From Typhlomys cinereus (lineage: Eukaryota; Chordata; Mammalia; Rodentia; Platacanthomyidae): DNA of 64,000 nt. The stretch's first letter is position 1, and each line of letters opens with the position of its first letter. Shown here in pieces: positions 25,190 to 37,320 of this stretch. The position numbers and the translations under genes are program-made. Under the pieces are notes generated by a model. That model saw only the letters and a list, made by a program, of their open reading frames with translations. It made no database searches and was not told where the DNA came from. The stretch covers positions 1,591,472 through 1,655,471 of the forward strand of contig JALPQD010000246.1 of assembly GCA_023101885.1 (NCBI GenBank). The letters are read 5' to 3'.

Positions 25190-25620
25190 CATATTGTCAT
25201 GGTTAGGCACAGGTGTCAACCTAACAGTTGAGGGTTTGAGCTCTGAGCACATTTGTGGGGAATTAGTGGTTGACTTAAGCCCAGAACCTCTAGGAGATTG
25301 TTTAGCTGATGGAGGAGGCCCAGCCTCTAGTTGGTGGAACTAGGCTCTGGAATAAAATACAGAGAGCTGATTGAGGATGGTGGCATCCTTGTGTACATTT
25401 AGCCAGACATGCTGATCTGGCAAATAAAGATCATCCCTCTCTCAGCCATTATGTAGAGATGATATGGTCAGTTCTCTTGGCCCTGGTGTTGGTGTGAGCT
25501 CTCCTGTCAAGCTGGACCGAGAATTGTAACTGGACAATCATAAGAGAATAAACCCTTTGTTCCCTTAAGCCTTTTGATGGTGGTTTATCAGCAACCGTGC
25601 AGGTGAAATGCAACACATAT
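25190..25620 (+). mobile_element. ~425-bp ERVL/ERV3-like solo LTR with 5-bp TSD
   Basis: It starts TGTCATGGTTAGGCACAGG and ends ATGCAACA. A perfect 5-bp duplication CATAT flanks it at 25190-25194 and 25616-25620. AATAAACCCTTTG near 25548 is the likely LTR polyadenylation signal. It is the same family as 10670-11092, 60239-60675 and 61077-61501. No internal retroviral sequence is adjacent, so it formed by LTR-LTR recombination or equivalent. Confidence 0.85.
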
Positions 25621-25639
25621 TAAATGGAAGAGAAGCAGC

Positions 25640-26030
25640 AACAATGAGGTGTTAGTTTCATGGCTCATTGTTACAGCAAAGTAGCAGACATCAGCAGCTC
25701 ACAGGGACAGAGTAAGTAAGTGATCGTCTCATGATCCAGGTATGAGCCTTCATGCCAGGGATGTCAGAACAGCTAGGAGTTTGAGAGAATTGGTCACATT
25801 GCATCCAAAGTCTGAGCAGAAATGGCCAGATGGATGCAAACACATTTGCTAGAACTCAGCTCTCCTTACACACCTGTGGTTCCTCTGCTTAGCCAATATT
25901 TCTACCCACAATGGAAGCGTCTTCTCCCCTCACAGCGATCAAGACAAATCCATAAAGAAACGCCCACAGGCCAGCATTATTCTTAAGATTACTCTTCCTG
26001 GACGACTCCCTAGACGTCAGAGTGACAAAG
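25640..26030 (-). mobile_element. Possible antisense class III LTR, diverged
   Basis: The reverse complement contains GGATGCAATGTGACCAATTC and a stretch ending TGGGCGTTTCTTTATGG, which resemble the 3' and middle parts of rodent ERVL/MT-type LTRs. It converges on the solo LTR that ends at 25615. Boundaries and family are uncertain. Confidence 0.4.
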
Positions 26031-26059
26031 CGCATAAACCATCACAAGCGGCCACTGGC

Positions 26060-26560
26060 TGCTGAGACCTGTATCAGCTCCACAGCCTCACTTTTTGATT
26101 AAAAGACCCCCGAGTCCCACTTCCAACAATACCGAGTAAACCCAATTCTCCTCCAAACGCTTGCTCGAGCTGTGTGAAAACTAATTTCAATTGCCTGCTG
26201 CTTTGAATCTCTGCAAGTTTAGGGAACGTTTTCGGATTGTCGATTTCCCTGTCACACTTAATGGAAGACCAGTGGCCTGAGCACCATAACCTTCCTTAGA
26301 GACCTGCATGAGGCTCAGGGTTTCCCCAGGGTGAGGTCTAAACTGTCAGTTTATGACACTTTCATGCCCTAAAAGATCACAGTCAGCCTCATTTGAGTTT
26401 CATGCAGCCACTGGGAGAGAGCAAAGGGGATAGTGCTCAGAAAGACTGTGCATTTAAATGATCCCTTTATTTAAGAAGATTTGCAAATGTGCTGCCATTA
26501 AACAGGGTTTCCTTTGAGAAACATTAGAAGTAAATACAAAGCTGTAATGCTTGTTTCACA
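26060..26560. promoter_or_regulatory. Candidate conserved non-coding element
   Basis: Free of recognised repeats, with several retained CpG sites and AT-rich homeodomain-like cores (ACTAATTTCAATTG, TTAAATGATCC). The look is that of mammalian conserved non-coding sequence, but no alignment was possible, so this is inference only. Confidence 0.2.
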
Positions 26561-27674
26561 GAGAGATGATGTTATCTGGTTCATGAAAGACAGGCCTTGA
26601 ATGTCTTTCAAGAACTGAGCACAGGAATCTGTATGAAACAAAAACAGCAGCATAGATAATTTAGCTCTGCATCTTCACAGCTCTAGAATTGTCTAGAATT
26701 CTAGATCTCTGAAACTTCGTGCCTTGGTTTCCAAAGAGGCAAGAGCCTCTTTTCTGAGAGTTAGTATGCAGATTTATTGGATAACATGTGGAAACCTACA
26801 GAAAAATGTTCTTGCAAATAAAGGAACAAATGAGAGGCAATTTGTTCATCTTCAATTAGCACATTTGTCTTCTTTGTTGACATTGTTCTTCACATACTGT
26901 AGGCCTTCAAAACAAGCTCATCATTGTTTGAGATTAATAAGACATTAGAAACATTAAGGCATATAACAAAAAACTTAATCTATGTACTTTATAATCTCTA
27001 ATTTTTAAAGAAATAATATCATGTTTTATAAATAAGGATGAGAAACATGAAGATATTTAACCAATATCTGCCACTATGTGGATCTTTTTAATTGATATAC
27101 TTAAAAGCAGCTTCCAGAAATGCTTAAGATTTTATATGTAGTGTTTTTGCTTTTAATTCTGGTTATGGGTTCTATGGCTCCGTATGTAACACCTATGTGC
27201 ACAAACCTGGTACCCTGACTTTGCTTTCCAGAGGCCACATTACAGGAGAAAAAGTTATCCTTGCCTTCTATGTGTGCTTCGTGGCACATACGTGTGCTCT
27301 GTCTCTCTCTAACATATAAATGACTAGCATAAAATTGTGATTACAAGTACTCCTAATTCGTGTAAGTACGTTTTTCCAACCATCATGAGTTATAGAAGAT
27401 AAATTCAGGTTTGTAGAGAGCAAACTGAGACAAACTACACTTTATAGGAACTTCATTAGGAGAGTTATAGGCTCCTGGCCACAGACAGCCATGCTGATGG
27501 CCTGGGTAGGACACTGTGAGCAAGCACCACCCTGCACTGCTGATGCCACCCTGAAAGGACAGTAGTGTCGTCAGCGTCCTTAGGGTCCGCAGGACTGGAT
27601 AAGTGACAGCAGCATCTTGAAGGGAGAGAGAGCCTTCGATTCATTAGGGGCGTCAAGCATTTCTTGTTCGTACA
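26561..27674. other. Unique non-coding DNA
   Basis: No gene or confident repeat. Around 27430-27660 the sequence is more GC-rich but unassigned. Confidence 0.45.
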
Positions 27675-28044
27675 CGTGGTCAGTTGCTCTGTGAGACAAC
27701 AGTCAGAGACACACAGCTTAAGGGGGAAGTGGGAGATCTGTTTGGCTTGCAGTTCCAGAGTGGAGACATTGTTCTTTACAACAGAAGAGGGGTGTCAGGC
27801 AGTAGAAGCTGGAGCCGACTTAGGTCAAGTCCATCCCCACGGAGTTCGAGAGAGCAAGCAGCAGCCCAAGAGCAGACTGCTGGGGCAGGGGAGTAGAAGC
27901 AGAGAGAGATGTCCCAGGGTGAGGCCGGCCCTCTGTGAAGACATCCGCCACCCTCTGAAGGTGCCACGACCTTCTCCAAAATTAACAAGAGCTAAGGATT
28001 CAAACACAGGAGCTGTGAGGAAAACTCACATTCAAACCATAACA
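27675..28044 (-). mobile_element. MaLR-like LTR, antisense
   Basis: The reverse complement starts TGTTATGGTTTGAATGTGAG and matches the layout of 1925-2303 and 52701-53066. It ends in a segment similar to their final 60 bases (TGTTGTCTCACAGAGCAA). The GC-rich middle produces several overlapping frames of 60-134 codons. These are repeat artefacts. No internal sequence is attached. Confidence 0.6.
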
Positions 28045-28243
28045 AGGATTTGTAGGGGAGGAAGATAAATTCCAGCCACATGACTTAGTCTACAAGGAAA
28101 GTCAGAAGACTATGATAGAGGAAACGTTAATAATGCTTCTGGTTGCGCCAAAGGAGAGTAAGAGAACGGAACTCTGTGTCCAAAGACACAGCATGCTTCC
28201 CTAAGTCTCTGTCCAGGGTGTGAGAATGCAGAGACCATGCCTG
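28045..28243. other. Unique spacer
   Basis: Nothing recognised. Confidence 0.4.
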
Positions 28244-28460
28244 ATTTCTGGTAGAAAGAGAGATACAGGGAGAGTGAGAACAAGAAACAGAGAAAGAGAG
28301 AGAGAGAGAGAGAGAATATGAAAGAGTGAGAGAGAAGCACCATGGCCTGATTCTAATAGAAATAGAGACAGAGGGAGGAGAGAAAGAGAAACAGAGAGAC
28401 AGAGAGATAGAGACTGACAGAGTGGTAGAGAGACAGAGACAGAAAAATGGTGAGACTTAC
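28244..28460. repeat. GA/CAGA-rich purine tract
   Basis: Interrupted (GA)n and CAGAGA repeats over about 215 bases. The frames across it are low-complexity. Confidence 0.85.
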
Positions 28461-28927
28461 CAAAAGAAAGAAATACAGAGAAATGAACACAGATGGGGAT
28501 GGTTGGAGAATCTTTGATCTCATAAATATATTTGAATTGTGGAAAAGTTTTAAGAAAAAGGAAGAGTCAGCTCATACTGAAAACCAGGCATTAAGGATAC
28601 CATAACAATACATATAAGGAAATGTTCTTATTTTATGAGAAGGAAATATAAGCATAAATATATACATACATCTCAAAATAGCTAGTACATTTAAAGAAGA
28701 ATCCTAAAATTAGCATAAAAGCCTAGGAAGAGTTCAGTAAAAGACTGAAAATAGCAGATAAGGCTGTTGTAGAGGTATATTAGGGAATTTTTTTCAGTAA
28801 ATACTTTTACTACATACAATTACCTGTAAATGTTGAAAATCTTCAGAGTTTAAATTGCATGTAATGTTTTAAAGAACAGTCCATTCAGGAAACATCCTGT
28901 TAGTAGGTGTAAATGGAAAAATCACAG
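28461..28927. other. Unique non-coding DNA
   Basis: AT-rich; nothing recognised. Confidence 0.5.
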
Positions 28928-29188
28928 GTTGGAGAGATAGCTCAGGGGTTAAGACTCTTCCTCACAAGCAGAAAGTCCTGAGTTTGGATACTAGGTCTCA
29001 CATAAAAACGCCAGACGGAAATGGCAGCCAACTGCACATCTGGTCTTAGTGGGAGAAACCTGGGAAATGCCAGAGCCAAGTAAGAAGGAGGTAAAAGCAA
29101 TCCAGGATGATTCCCGAAGTAACCCTTTGTCCTGCACAGAGACACACAGTTCCCCCCCACCCCCACCCCCACATACTAAAAAAAAAAA
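28928..29188 (+). mobile_element. CA-tailed tRNA-head SINE
   Basis: Head GGTTGGAGAGATAGCTCAGG, body as in the family (AATCCAGGATGATTCCCGAA), a CCCCCACC tail variant instead of pure CA, then an A-tail to 29188. Short TCACA copies flank it loosely. Confidence 0.75.
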
Positions 29189-29779
29189 GTCACAACTTTC
29201 ACCTCACAGAGATAAGAAGTTTATTCTAGAGCCAAATATAAGTGACCATAGTCCAGGGAAAAAAAATTAGGTTGTCCCCAAACTCCATATTCCGCTGTGG
29301 TAACAGTTTGTTGGGATTTTATAATTACAGAAATCAAAAAAGCCATAAATCGAGGTACTTTTTAAACATATTGGTAGAAATATCAGGTAGACTGAGGGGT
29401 TATAGCAAAGTGGGAAGTTCTCTGTTAGGGTTTAGAGATATTCTCAAATGACATTCATGGCCTTTTGGGTGGTGGGGGCTAATAGTCTGCTAAGTTAATT
29501 CATTAGTCACAGAATGTTAAGGTAGACATAGAGAAAGGGGAGGTGTGGTTATCGAGGGATGTAAATATCTCCCAAGATAAATGTGCAGTTTTGACCCTGA
29601 GTTTGTACCATTCTCATCCTCTCCAAAGCCAATGAAATTCCAATCAGCAAATAATTGAGTGAGTGAATCTTCTTTCTGTGAACTTGTTCCACATAGGCAA
29701 CTGACAAGATATTTACACACAATCTATTTATAGATGTAGCTTGCTTTTTGGTATTTTTATTTTCTTTTTAAAAAGCTTA
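29189..29779. other. Unique non-coding DNA
   Basis: Nothing recognised. Confidence 0.5.
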
Positions 29780-30098
29780 TTATTTATTATATTTTGTTAT
29801 ATGAGTGGGTGTGTGTGAAGGTGTGCGTGCGTGCGTGCGTGTGTGTGTGTGTGCGTGTGTGTCTCTCAGAGGGCACTGTATATCTCTGTGGAGGACCAAG
29901 GGTCCTTTGGAAATCATCATGAATTGCTTTTACCTCCTTCTTGCTTCGCTCTGGTATTTCCCAGGCTCCACCCACCAGGATGGGAAGTGCAAACCACTGC
30001 TGGTTCTGCCTGGCATTTTTACGTGAGACTTGGGATCCAAACTCAGAACCTTCCACTTTCCAGAAGGAGTCTTAACCCCTGAGTTATCTCTGCAGCCC
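29780..30098 (-). mobile_element. CA-tailed tRNA-head SINE, antisense
   Basis: The reverse complement begins GGGCTGCAGAGATAACTCAGG at 30098 and runs through the family body to a long GT/GC-rich tract (CA tail of the sense strand, about 29811-29862), then an AT-rich tail. Four overlapping frames across it are shadows of the repeat. Confidence 0.75.
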
Positions 30099-30104
30099 TT
30101 TTGT

Positions 30105-32300
30105 GAATTTTTAAAAGAAAAGTTCCTGCTGTGTAGTCCAAACTTTGCTGTAAGAAAATCCAGATCTTTCTGTGTCTGTCGACTTTGGGCTGCTAAGGTT
30201 ACAGGTACACAGCAATTGGTTCAGATTTCGCGATGCCATTGCTTATAAAAGCCTTAAAGGGACCGATCTGCATGATTAAGATGCGCCTGGCACATCACCT
30301 TTTGCTCATGGAAGCAGATTTAGGATGGCACCTCAAGATAAACACTTACAACTGGAAGTCGTAAAAATTCACTCATTCTTAAAAGCCTATAACTCAAATG
30401 TTGAATGTTTTAGAATTGGCCGGCTTCTGCTTACAAATGACTCAGAATCCCTCAACTCTGCTTGCTGAGCAAAAGCCAAAGTCATCCGAGGACCCAAGGC
30501 TAACGCATTTGGAAAGCACAATGATTATCCTTCATCAAATTGGTTGGAAATCCAAGTGCGGTTGGTAGGAGGAAAGCCGGAAGAAGTGCCAACAATCAGA
30601 ATTATAAATGTCTAAAGCATAATTGAGGAATTGTAAATTTGACTTTGAAATCCTTGATGAAAAGGCTCTATAGGAAACATAATTATTAGCATACTGTTTA
30701 ATGTTTTAATTGGATGCAGTTTGCTGCACTGTGCCAGAGTGGTTTTTGAAGTTGATTGCCTTTCTGCCTCTCTTCCTATTCTTTAAAGCTCAGCCAACCT
30801 TGGTAGGAGGAAAAATGAGGTAGATGCATGAAAGGAGGAGAAAGCTAATGATTTAAGAATGTGTGGTTTCCCTCGCTTGGAATTCACTCCTAACCTGCTC
30901 ATTTGTGGCTTGTCTTTTTTTTTTTTTAAATAGAGAGAAGAATATTGTGTTCGGCAGCAAATCATTATGGTCTTTCGTATTTAGAGGAAATCTGTTTGGT
31001 ACACTAAATTATCCTGGCGTCTGTGCAGAATTCTACCAGCTTTGATTATAAAGGCTTTTAATCACAGAGAACAGTTATTTGTTACATTTGTTACATTATC
31101 TTAGGGTAAGCAAATTTTGTTGGTTAGTTTTTTAAAAGATGGAAGAGCTAATCATATCGAGGAAATAAAAATTTCACGTATTTCATCGATATCTAATCAT
31201 TACCAGTGTTGAAAATACCAAATATTTCTTGAGATGATCTAGAAGTATACCATTTAACATGCCAAGTTTTTTAACGAATAAAGCCAAAACAATGCCAATC
31301 AGTCCTCATCAATTTCCTCTTTCCACCCAGAGATTATTCTTTACAAATCACTAAGGGGGAAAAAAGCAGTCCCAATTCACATGAGGGTCTTTGATGTTCA
31401 AGTAAATAAGCAGGCTGCCTTCCTCTGGTCCCAGCGTTTTTTGAATATGATTTCTTTCATCAGGCAGTTTGTTGCCTCCGGTGAGCATCAAGGTGTTTTG
31501 CAGCAGAACTTCAAACACGCATTTCCTCCATTTACAGGAAATACATTAACACCACAAATGACAAAATTTCCTCTCCACTTTACAGGAGGACAGAAAAAAG
31601 GGACATTTTCTGTGGCACCCCAATAGACAGCAGGTGTGTCCTCCTACACTGTAGTCAAAATACACAAGGCAAATGCCACGTGTTTCCTTTCCTTGAAGAA
31701 AGCAAAGGAAATCTGTGTGCAGAGAGAAGTGAGCTGGATCCGCAGGAGAAAATCAAGAACAGACCACATAGCAGGAAGCCACAAGATCCTGAGAATCTTA
31801 AGACTGCATGATTATCACCAGAAGAAAGTACTGAGAAAACAATTTAATGAAAAAGTCCCAAGCATTAGGTACAGCAGTGGTTCAGATGGAGAGGGTCAAT
31901 GAGGACTTAATCTGTTTTTGCATTTTTCTTGAGCTAATCTCTAGCTTGCCTGAGTTCATTTTTAACTCCCGGTTGGCTCAGCCACTTTATGATTCTTGGC
32001 ACTGTGTGAAACACTTTCATTTTTTCTGGTCTTTTTAAAAGTTGACCGATTTCTTGCTGAATGAACCCGTCAGCCAGCTGCGAAGCCAGTTTTCCTCGCT
32101 TCAGCACTCAGGACAACTTTTTGGGGTTTGTTTTCCTAAGAAATTGAGAGAGTTTTCTTAATTGATTCTAAACAAGAATGTGTAGCAATGATATTTTATG
32201 TCTGGACACTTCAGTTCCACGTGGCTAGGCTCTTGCTTATCTCATCAATCGTAATAAGACAATTGATAGCATCTTTCAGTCGATTAGCAATTGTGCTGCT
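30105..32300. promoter_or_regulatory. Repeat-free block with conserved-element character
   Basis: No transposon was recognised in 2.2 kb, in contrast with the dense repeats on the left. Sub-blocks at about 30150-30500, 30620-30760 and 32210-32300 combine retained CpGs with clustered homeodomain-like cores such as CTCATCAATCGTAATAAG, CAATTGATAG and GATTAGCAATTG. This is the profile of developmental enhancers, but conservation cannot be shown from one sequence. A T10 run at about 30918 is the only simple repeat. Confidence 0.25.
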
Positions 32301-34269
32301 CTGAAGTAACTGAATACAACAGTAGCTCAATGTATACCTGCCCACTCAGAGCAAGGCTTCATATAGCCCAAAAGATGCTCCATACTGTTTCTGATTTCTA
32401 GGCAATTGCAGTGCCAACAGGCAGTTCTAGATCTGGTAAAATCTCTTAGCCAAAGGAGACATTGTTATCTTCACAGATATTGATTATTAGATATATTATA
32501 AATTAATCAAGAAGATAATTCTTTTTCTAGATTTCAAGGACCGATGCTGATATAAAGAGGAAACTGGAACTGATGGAAGACCAAGTGATAAGAGACTTTA
32601 TCTACATTGGAAGATGTTGGTGATACAACTAATAGCCACCGTTTCCCTAACAATACATGCTTCTATACTAGACATACACATGCATAATAATTAAAATATT
32701 TGTTCTCATGGAGGAATGCTGCAGTTTAAAAGGAATATTTTCATAAATATGTTTTTTAGCATTGGAAAACTTGTGCAGACTGCTATTAAAAACTCAGGTC
32801 TGGTATGAGAACTCAAAGTTCAACTCTTTGCTCAGCACACAATCCTGGGCTCCATGGCTGGATGAGCCTAAATTTCTACAGCTACAAAATAGTAGGCACA
32901 ATAAGATTTGTTATCATTCCAAAATAGATAAAAATACATTGCCGTTGTAATGACTTCTGAGCACAATGGGAAGTCAAAAAGTCTTATCTAGTAAACTTCC
33001 TGAAACAATCATAGAATCTTTGCTTTTTCATTTTTAACTTGCAAACTATATACAGAGTGTCATTATTATTGTCTGATGCAATATGGCTTACGGTGTGTAT
33101 CTTCACAAAAGGTCCACAAGAACACTTTACTCTGAAACTTTATATTCTCATCTTCTGAGTTATAAATAGTTTGATATCTCCAAGTGTTTATTCATATTAA
33201 TCTCTCTGTATGACTTGCACTCATACCCAAAACTTCAGAAGTTCATATAAGAAGCCCATAGCCAAGCAAATTTTGCATGCTTTTAATGGAAGAATTCCTT
33301 GTGTTCTTTCATTTGAAATCTTCAAAGGCAGATTCTGAGAATATGTAGATTAGAATTTGAAGATTTTATTTAAGAGTTTTCTTTATACACATTTGATATT
33401 TATACTTAGCCTAGAGTGAATTTTGTCCATTTTGTAAGGAAGAATTTCTCTGTTTAACAAACCTCCCATTCACTCACTGATGAATTTCAAAAGTACATAC
33501 TAAATACCTTTTCTGTACTAGTCACAGCACAGCATTAATAATTAATCATATGTTAGTAAGGAGTTTGAATATTAGTAAGATACAGAAGATAAATAAATGA
33601 TGTTTATTTGGACATGTAATCACTGTGAATCTGTAAGCATCATTTTACTCATGTACTTTCCTTAGTCCTTTCACTTGGTCTATGCAGAATCTGTGCCCCT
33701 TCATGCCCCTCTTGAATTCGTACTATTTTGGATCTTTGCCACCCTACACTATCTTTAGTTGAATTAATTTTCACAAGAAAAATGGTCTTCCAAAAACTGT
33801 CATCTCCATTGAAGAAGACTTCCATCTTCAAATGCGGCCAGCATGCTTTGCATTTTTATATCACCAACTTTTATTGGCATATTTTCTTTCAAGGTGTTGA
33901 CTGACAGTTGTTCTATCATTAGAATCACAAAGTAGAATGACATCTTTCACATCATAACTGTTGGAATATCATTTCCTTTTGTATTTTCTGATATGGTTCC
34001 ATTATATGTTATGATTTCCAACTAACCACTCCATTCTGCTTCACTTAGTTTTCTTAAATTTATATTCAAAACACATTTTCATCATGAAGCCTGTGATTTC
34101 TGTTATTCTCCAGCGTTTCCTTAAGTATGTGGTTCTATCGTGCCACCTATCAACGATACTTTATCTGGGAAGGTTAAATAATACAGATTGGAAGTCTAAA
34201 TCACAGTTCTAAATGACAGATAATTCTGTAGTTAGAACCATATGAGAATTCATTATGTAGAATATCATT
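32301..34269. other. Unique non-coding DNA
   Basis: No transposon or gene recognised. AT-rich throughout. Confidence 0.5.
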
Positions 34270-34345
34270 AGATGGGCATAAGAAGGAGAAAAGGAAAAGG
34301 GAAAGAGAAAGGAAATTAAAAAAAGAAAAGAAAAGAGAATAGTAG
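34270..34345. repeat. A/G-rich low-complexity tract
   Basis: GAAGGAGAAAAGGAAAAGGG followed by AAAAGAAAAG repeats. Confidence 0.85.
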
Positions 34346-36099
34346 TGGATTATGATTCCAAGAAGGAAGACGAGCAACTCGCAGGAAAACCTTGTTAGCC
34401 ATATTTGGTAAAATGAGAAGTTTTATCAATGAGTGAAAGCTGGAAGTTAATTAATCTATGGGATAGAAAGGGATCATGTTGAGCCGACTATAACTGCCCA
34501 AAGGTTAAAAGCAGCTTATTTCAGTCATCAAAACAAATTTTGGGGGCATGGAAGATACTGCCACAACCCGTGTGGGTACACATCATTGCTCCCCTCAACA
34601 TACTGCCCAAATACTCGAGAATATTTTGAGCCCTGTGCATAAAATCCCAGGGTACTACTTTGATTTAAATAATAAAATGTAGAATCCTCTGAAAGTTATA
34701 TTATCACTGGTCTTCTGGAGTAACTGAGGAGAAAATTCTCCACTGGTGAGCTGGTATGAGAAATATCCTAATATTACAGGAATTGAAATATAGTAGAACA
34801 TTAGTTGCAAAGTGCTAAAATGTATATTTAGTTTCAAGTATTCATTACACTATTTTATAATTATCAAATACCTTCTGCAAATTATAGAATGTTAAGAAAC
34901 ACATGGAATGCAAAGGAAGAAAAATATTTAGCCTAACACATTCAACCTTTAGAATTGATCTTGATACCTTTATTCTTTCTATGGTTATTTTTCAACATTT
35001 GCATAAATTAAAAGATTTTGAATGTACTATTTTGCTTCATATTGCACTGCAAGTATGACACCAATTTCAAAGAAAATTTCTCAAAAATGTTATGTCTCAT
35101 AACAATAATTATTGTTTAAATCTATATAACATTTTTATTAATTATATGGGCATTGGGAATTAAAGTTATTTCCTTAGCATCTGCATATGCAGACATGGTA
35201 TGAATGATTGGACAACTCAGACAATTTTATATAACAGAAGACACTTCACACAGCTGTAAGTCATATCAAAGTCATCTTAAAGAATCTTGGGTACTTCTTT
35301 GGAATTCAGGAGTTCAGTCAAGAATTTGCATCCCTTTATGAACTAGTTCAGTTAAACAAAAGAGACTTCATAATATTCCAAATTCTGAACTTTTGTGTAA
35401 GCACTCAGGGATATACTGCTTTTGCATCCACTTACCTCTGTAGCATGTGAATAGATGTCATTTAGAATAGTTTGATAACCCTGCTATTTCAGTGGCCAGA
35501 CAAGTAGCTGGAATTGATGCTTTTTGTTCAAATGTGGGCAGCTTTCACTCAGTGGCTCTTATCTTTAGTGAGACAGATCCTGTAAGGATTCATCTCCTTT
35601 TACTTTTTTCCTTTGCTTTCATTTCTACAAAGCTTTACATTTTGCTTCTATTACTACATGTATATTGGTGATTTTTTTCTGGATGTTACATCACTTAATG
35701 TTTTTGAGAGAAAATAATGACTCAACCTACTGATGGTCATTTAGTAGTCATATGCGTCTATCGGTAAGATGCATTGGGATAGGTTTATAAACCACTGGTA
35801 GTTTGTGGCAGCACCAGAACTTCACATTGAATGGGGAAAACCTTCAAGTACTCTTCAGGCAGGGCTGATGCTATAGTGAATGCTTAGAATTCAACGAGCT
35901 CCTTGACATTATGAATAGTGCAGTCACCCTGGACATTCTGCCCACTGATGTGTCCTAACTGTGCCAGAGCACTCTTGGAATATGACTCCTTTATGAATTT
36001 GTTCCCAATTACCTTGGAAGCATGTCTTAAAATTTTTGTTAATCTTGCAAAGGATCAGTCTTAATTGTAAAGCAAGTGCTTTTTAGAATTACTGGAGAG
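34346..36099. other. Unique non-coding DNA
   Basis: No gene or repeat recognised. Confidence 0.5.
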
Positions 36100-36275
36100 T
36101 TATGGACTTGTGCGTATGCCCATGGGGTATTTTCATGGCTACTTCAATAAGGGTGGGAACACTTCCCTCCTCTGGAAGGCCCCATTCCATGACTGAGATC
36201 TGGGATTGTTTAAAATGTGATATAGAATAAGCCCTTTCTCTCTCATGTTGCTTTGGTTAAGGCATATATGACATT
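36100..36275 (+). mobile_element. Class III LTR remnant
   Basis: The 3' part of an ERVL/MT-like LTR: AGTGGTGG-free, but with GGAACACTTCCCTCCTCTGG, an ATAAGCCCTTTCTCTCTC polyadenylation region and TTGCTTTGGTTAAGG at the end, the order seen in rodent class III LTRs. The 5' half is absent or unrecognisable. Confidence 0.4.
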
Positions 36276-36790
36276 TATAAGAAAAGAAAAAAAGAAACTA
36301 ATATGAATGTAATGTTGAGCTATTAGAGAACTAATAATATCATATAAATCTCTCTCCACAGTTTTAACCAGAAGGCCTAATACGGAAAACTGAGCTGCTG
36401 TCTTGAGATGATGGAGTCTAGCATTTGTTATTCTTCATTTCTCAGCTTGATATGTTTCCGAGTTCATCTGTAGTGTTTTCTTGTTCATTGACATGTGTAA
36501 TTGGCATGACCATTGCTTCTTCAACAGGAAGGCATCGCCTTGTGACGTGAAGCCATCATTAGGAAGGTTGAGCACCTTCAACTATGGATTCCTGTGTGGA
36601 GAACATGTTATTCTCATTTTTAATATCACCACTTTTCTGTTCCTGCACTTCACCTTTCCTGTTTTTGTAATTATCTTTTAGTTTCTACTTACAATGAAAC
36701 AGACAAGGGAATTCCATCAGTTCTGTGCCCACCATCTCTCTTTACTCCTGAATTTGCCGCTGATGAGGGAACATTCACAGATACTACCAG
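36276..36790. other. Unique non-coding DNA
   Basis: Nothing recognised. Confidence 0.45.
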
Positions 36791-36944
36791 ATATATACAT
36801 TTTTATTATGTACTTATTTTTTCCTTTATTTTATTAGTATATGTTGATTATATAGACTGGATTTTTCATAACATTTTGAGAGGATAGATAGAATATATTA
36901 ATCCTGACATTGCCACAAATTCTCACCCTCTTTTTCCTCTTTCA
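36791..36944 (-). mobile_element. Possible antisense L1 3' end
   Basis: A T-rich start and TCTCACCCTCTTTTTCCTC pyrimidine run resemble the L1 3' ends in the window, but the match is weak. Confidence 0.3.
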
Positions 36945-37320
36945 TATATGTATATGTAGAGCGTTGCGCACATGTGTGTCTATGTGTATGTGTATGTGTG
37001 TGCATGTATGTGTGTGTCTCTGTGTGTCTGTGTTTGCATTTGGATAACCACACATAGATGAGATATATGCATACACTTGAGTGGATATATGCCTGTAGAC
37101 CCTGGGTCTCTAATAATAAAACCCAGAGCATCCCATTGGGGATAGTCTGACAAGTCAGCTCACTCTGTGAATTCTGTAGGCTCTGTCTTTCAGGGATGGA
37201 ATTTCATTCAGCAGGTCGCCATATCTTCCCGGCATGTTCACGTGGAATCTGGGGCTCCAAACCTAGAACTTTTTGTTTTCCGGGCAAAGGCTTTAATCAC
37301 TGAGCCACCTCCCCAAACCC
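36945..37320 (-). mobile_element. tRNA-head SINE, antisense
   Basis: The reverse complement begins GGGTTTGGGGAGGTGGCTCAG, a tRNA-like SINE head, continues for about 200 bases, and ends in a GT-rich tract (36947-37040) that is the CA tail of the sense strand. The head is close to that at 61979-62270. The body diverges from the main CA-tailed family, so it may be an older subfamily. Confidence 0.55.

Noticed and set aside
27664..28068. 134-codon plus-strand frame
   Set aside because: It lies within an antisense MaLR-like LTR; overlapping frames on both strands come from the local GC content.
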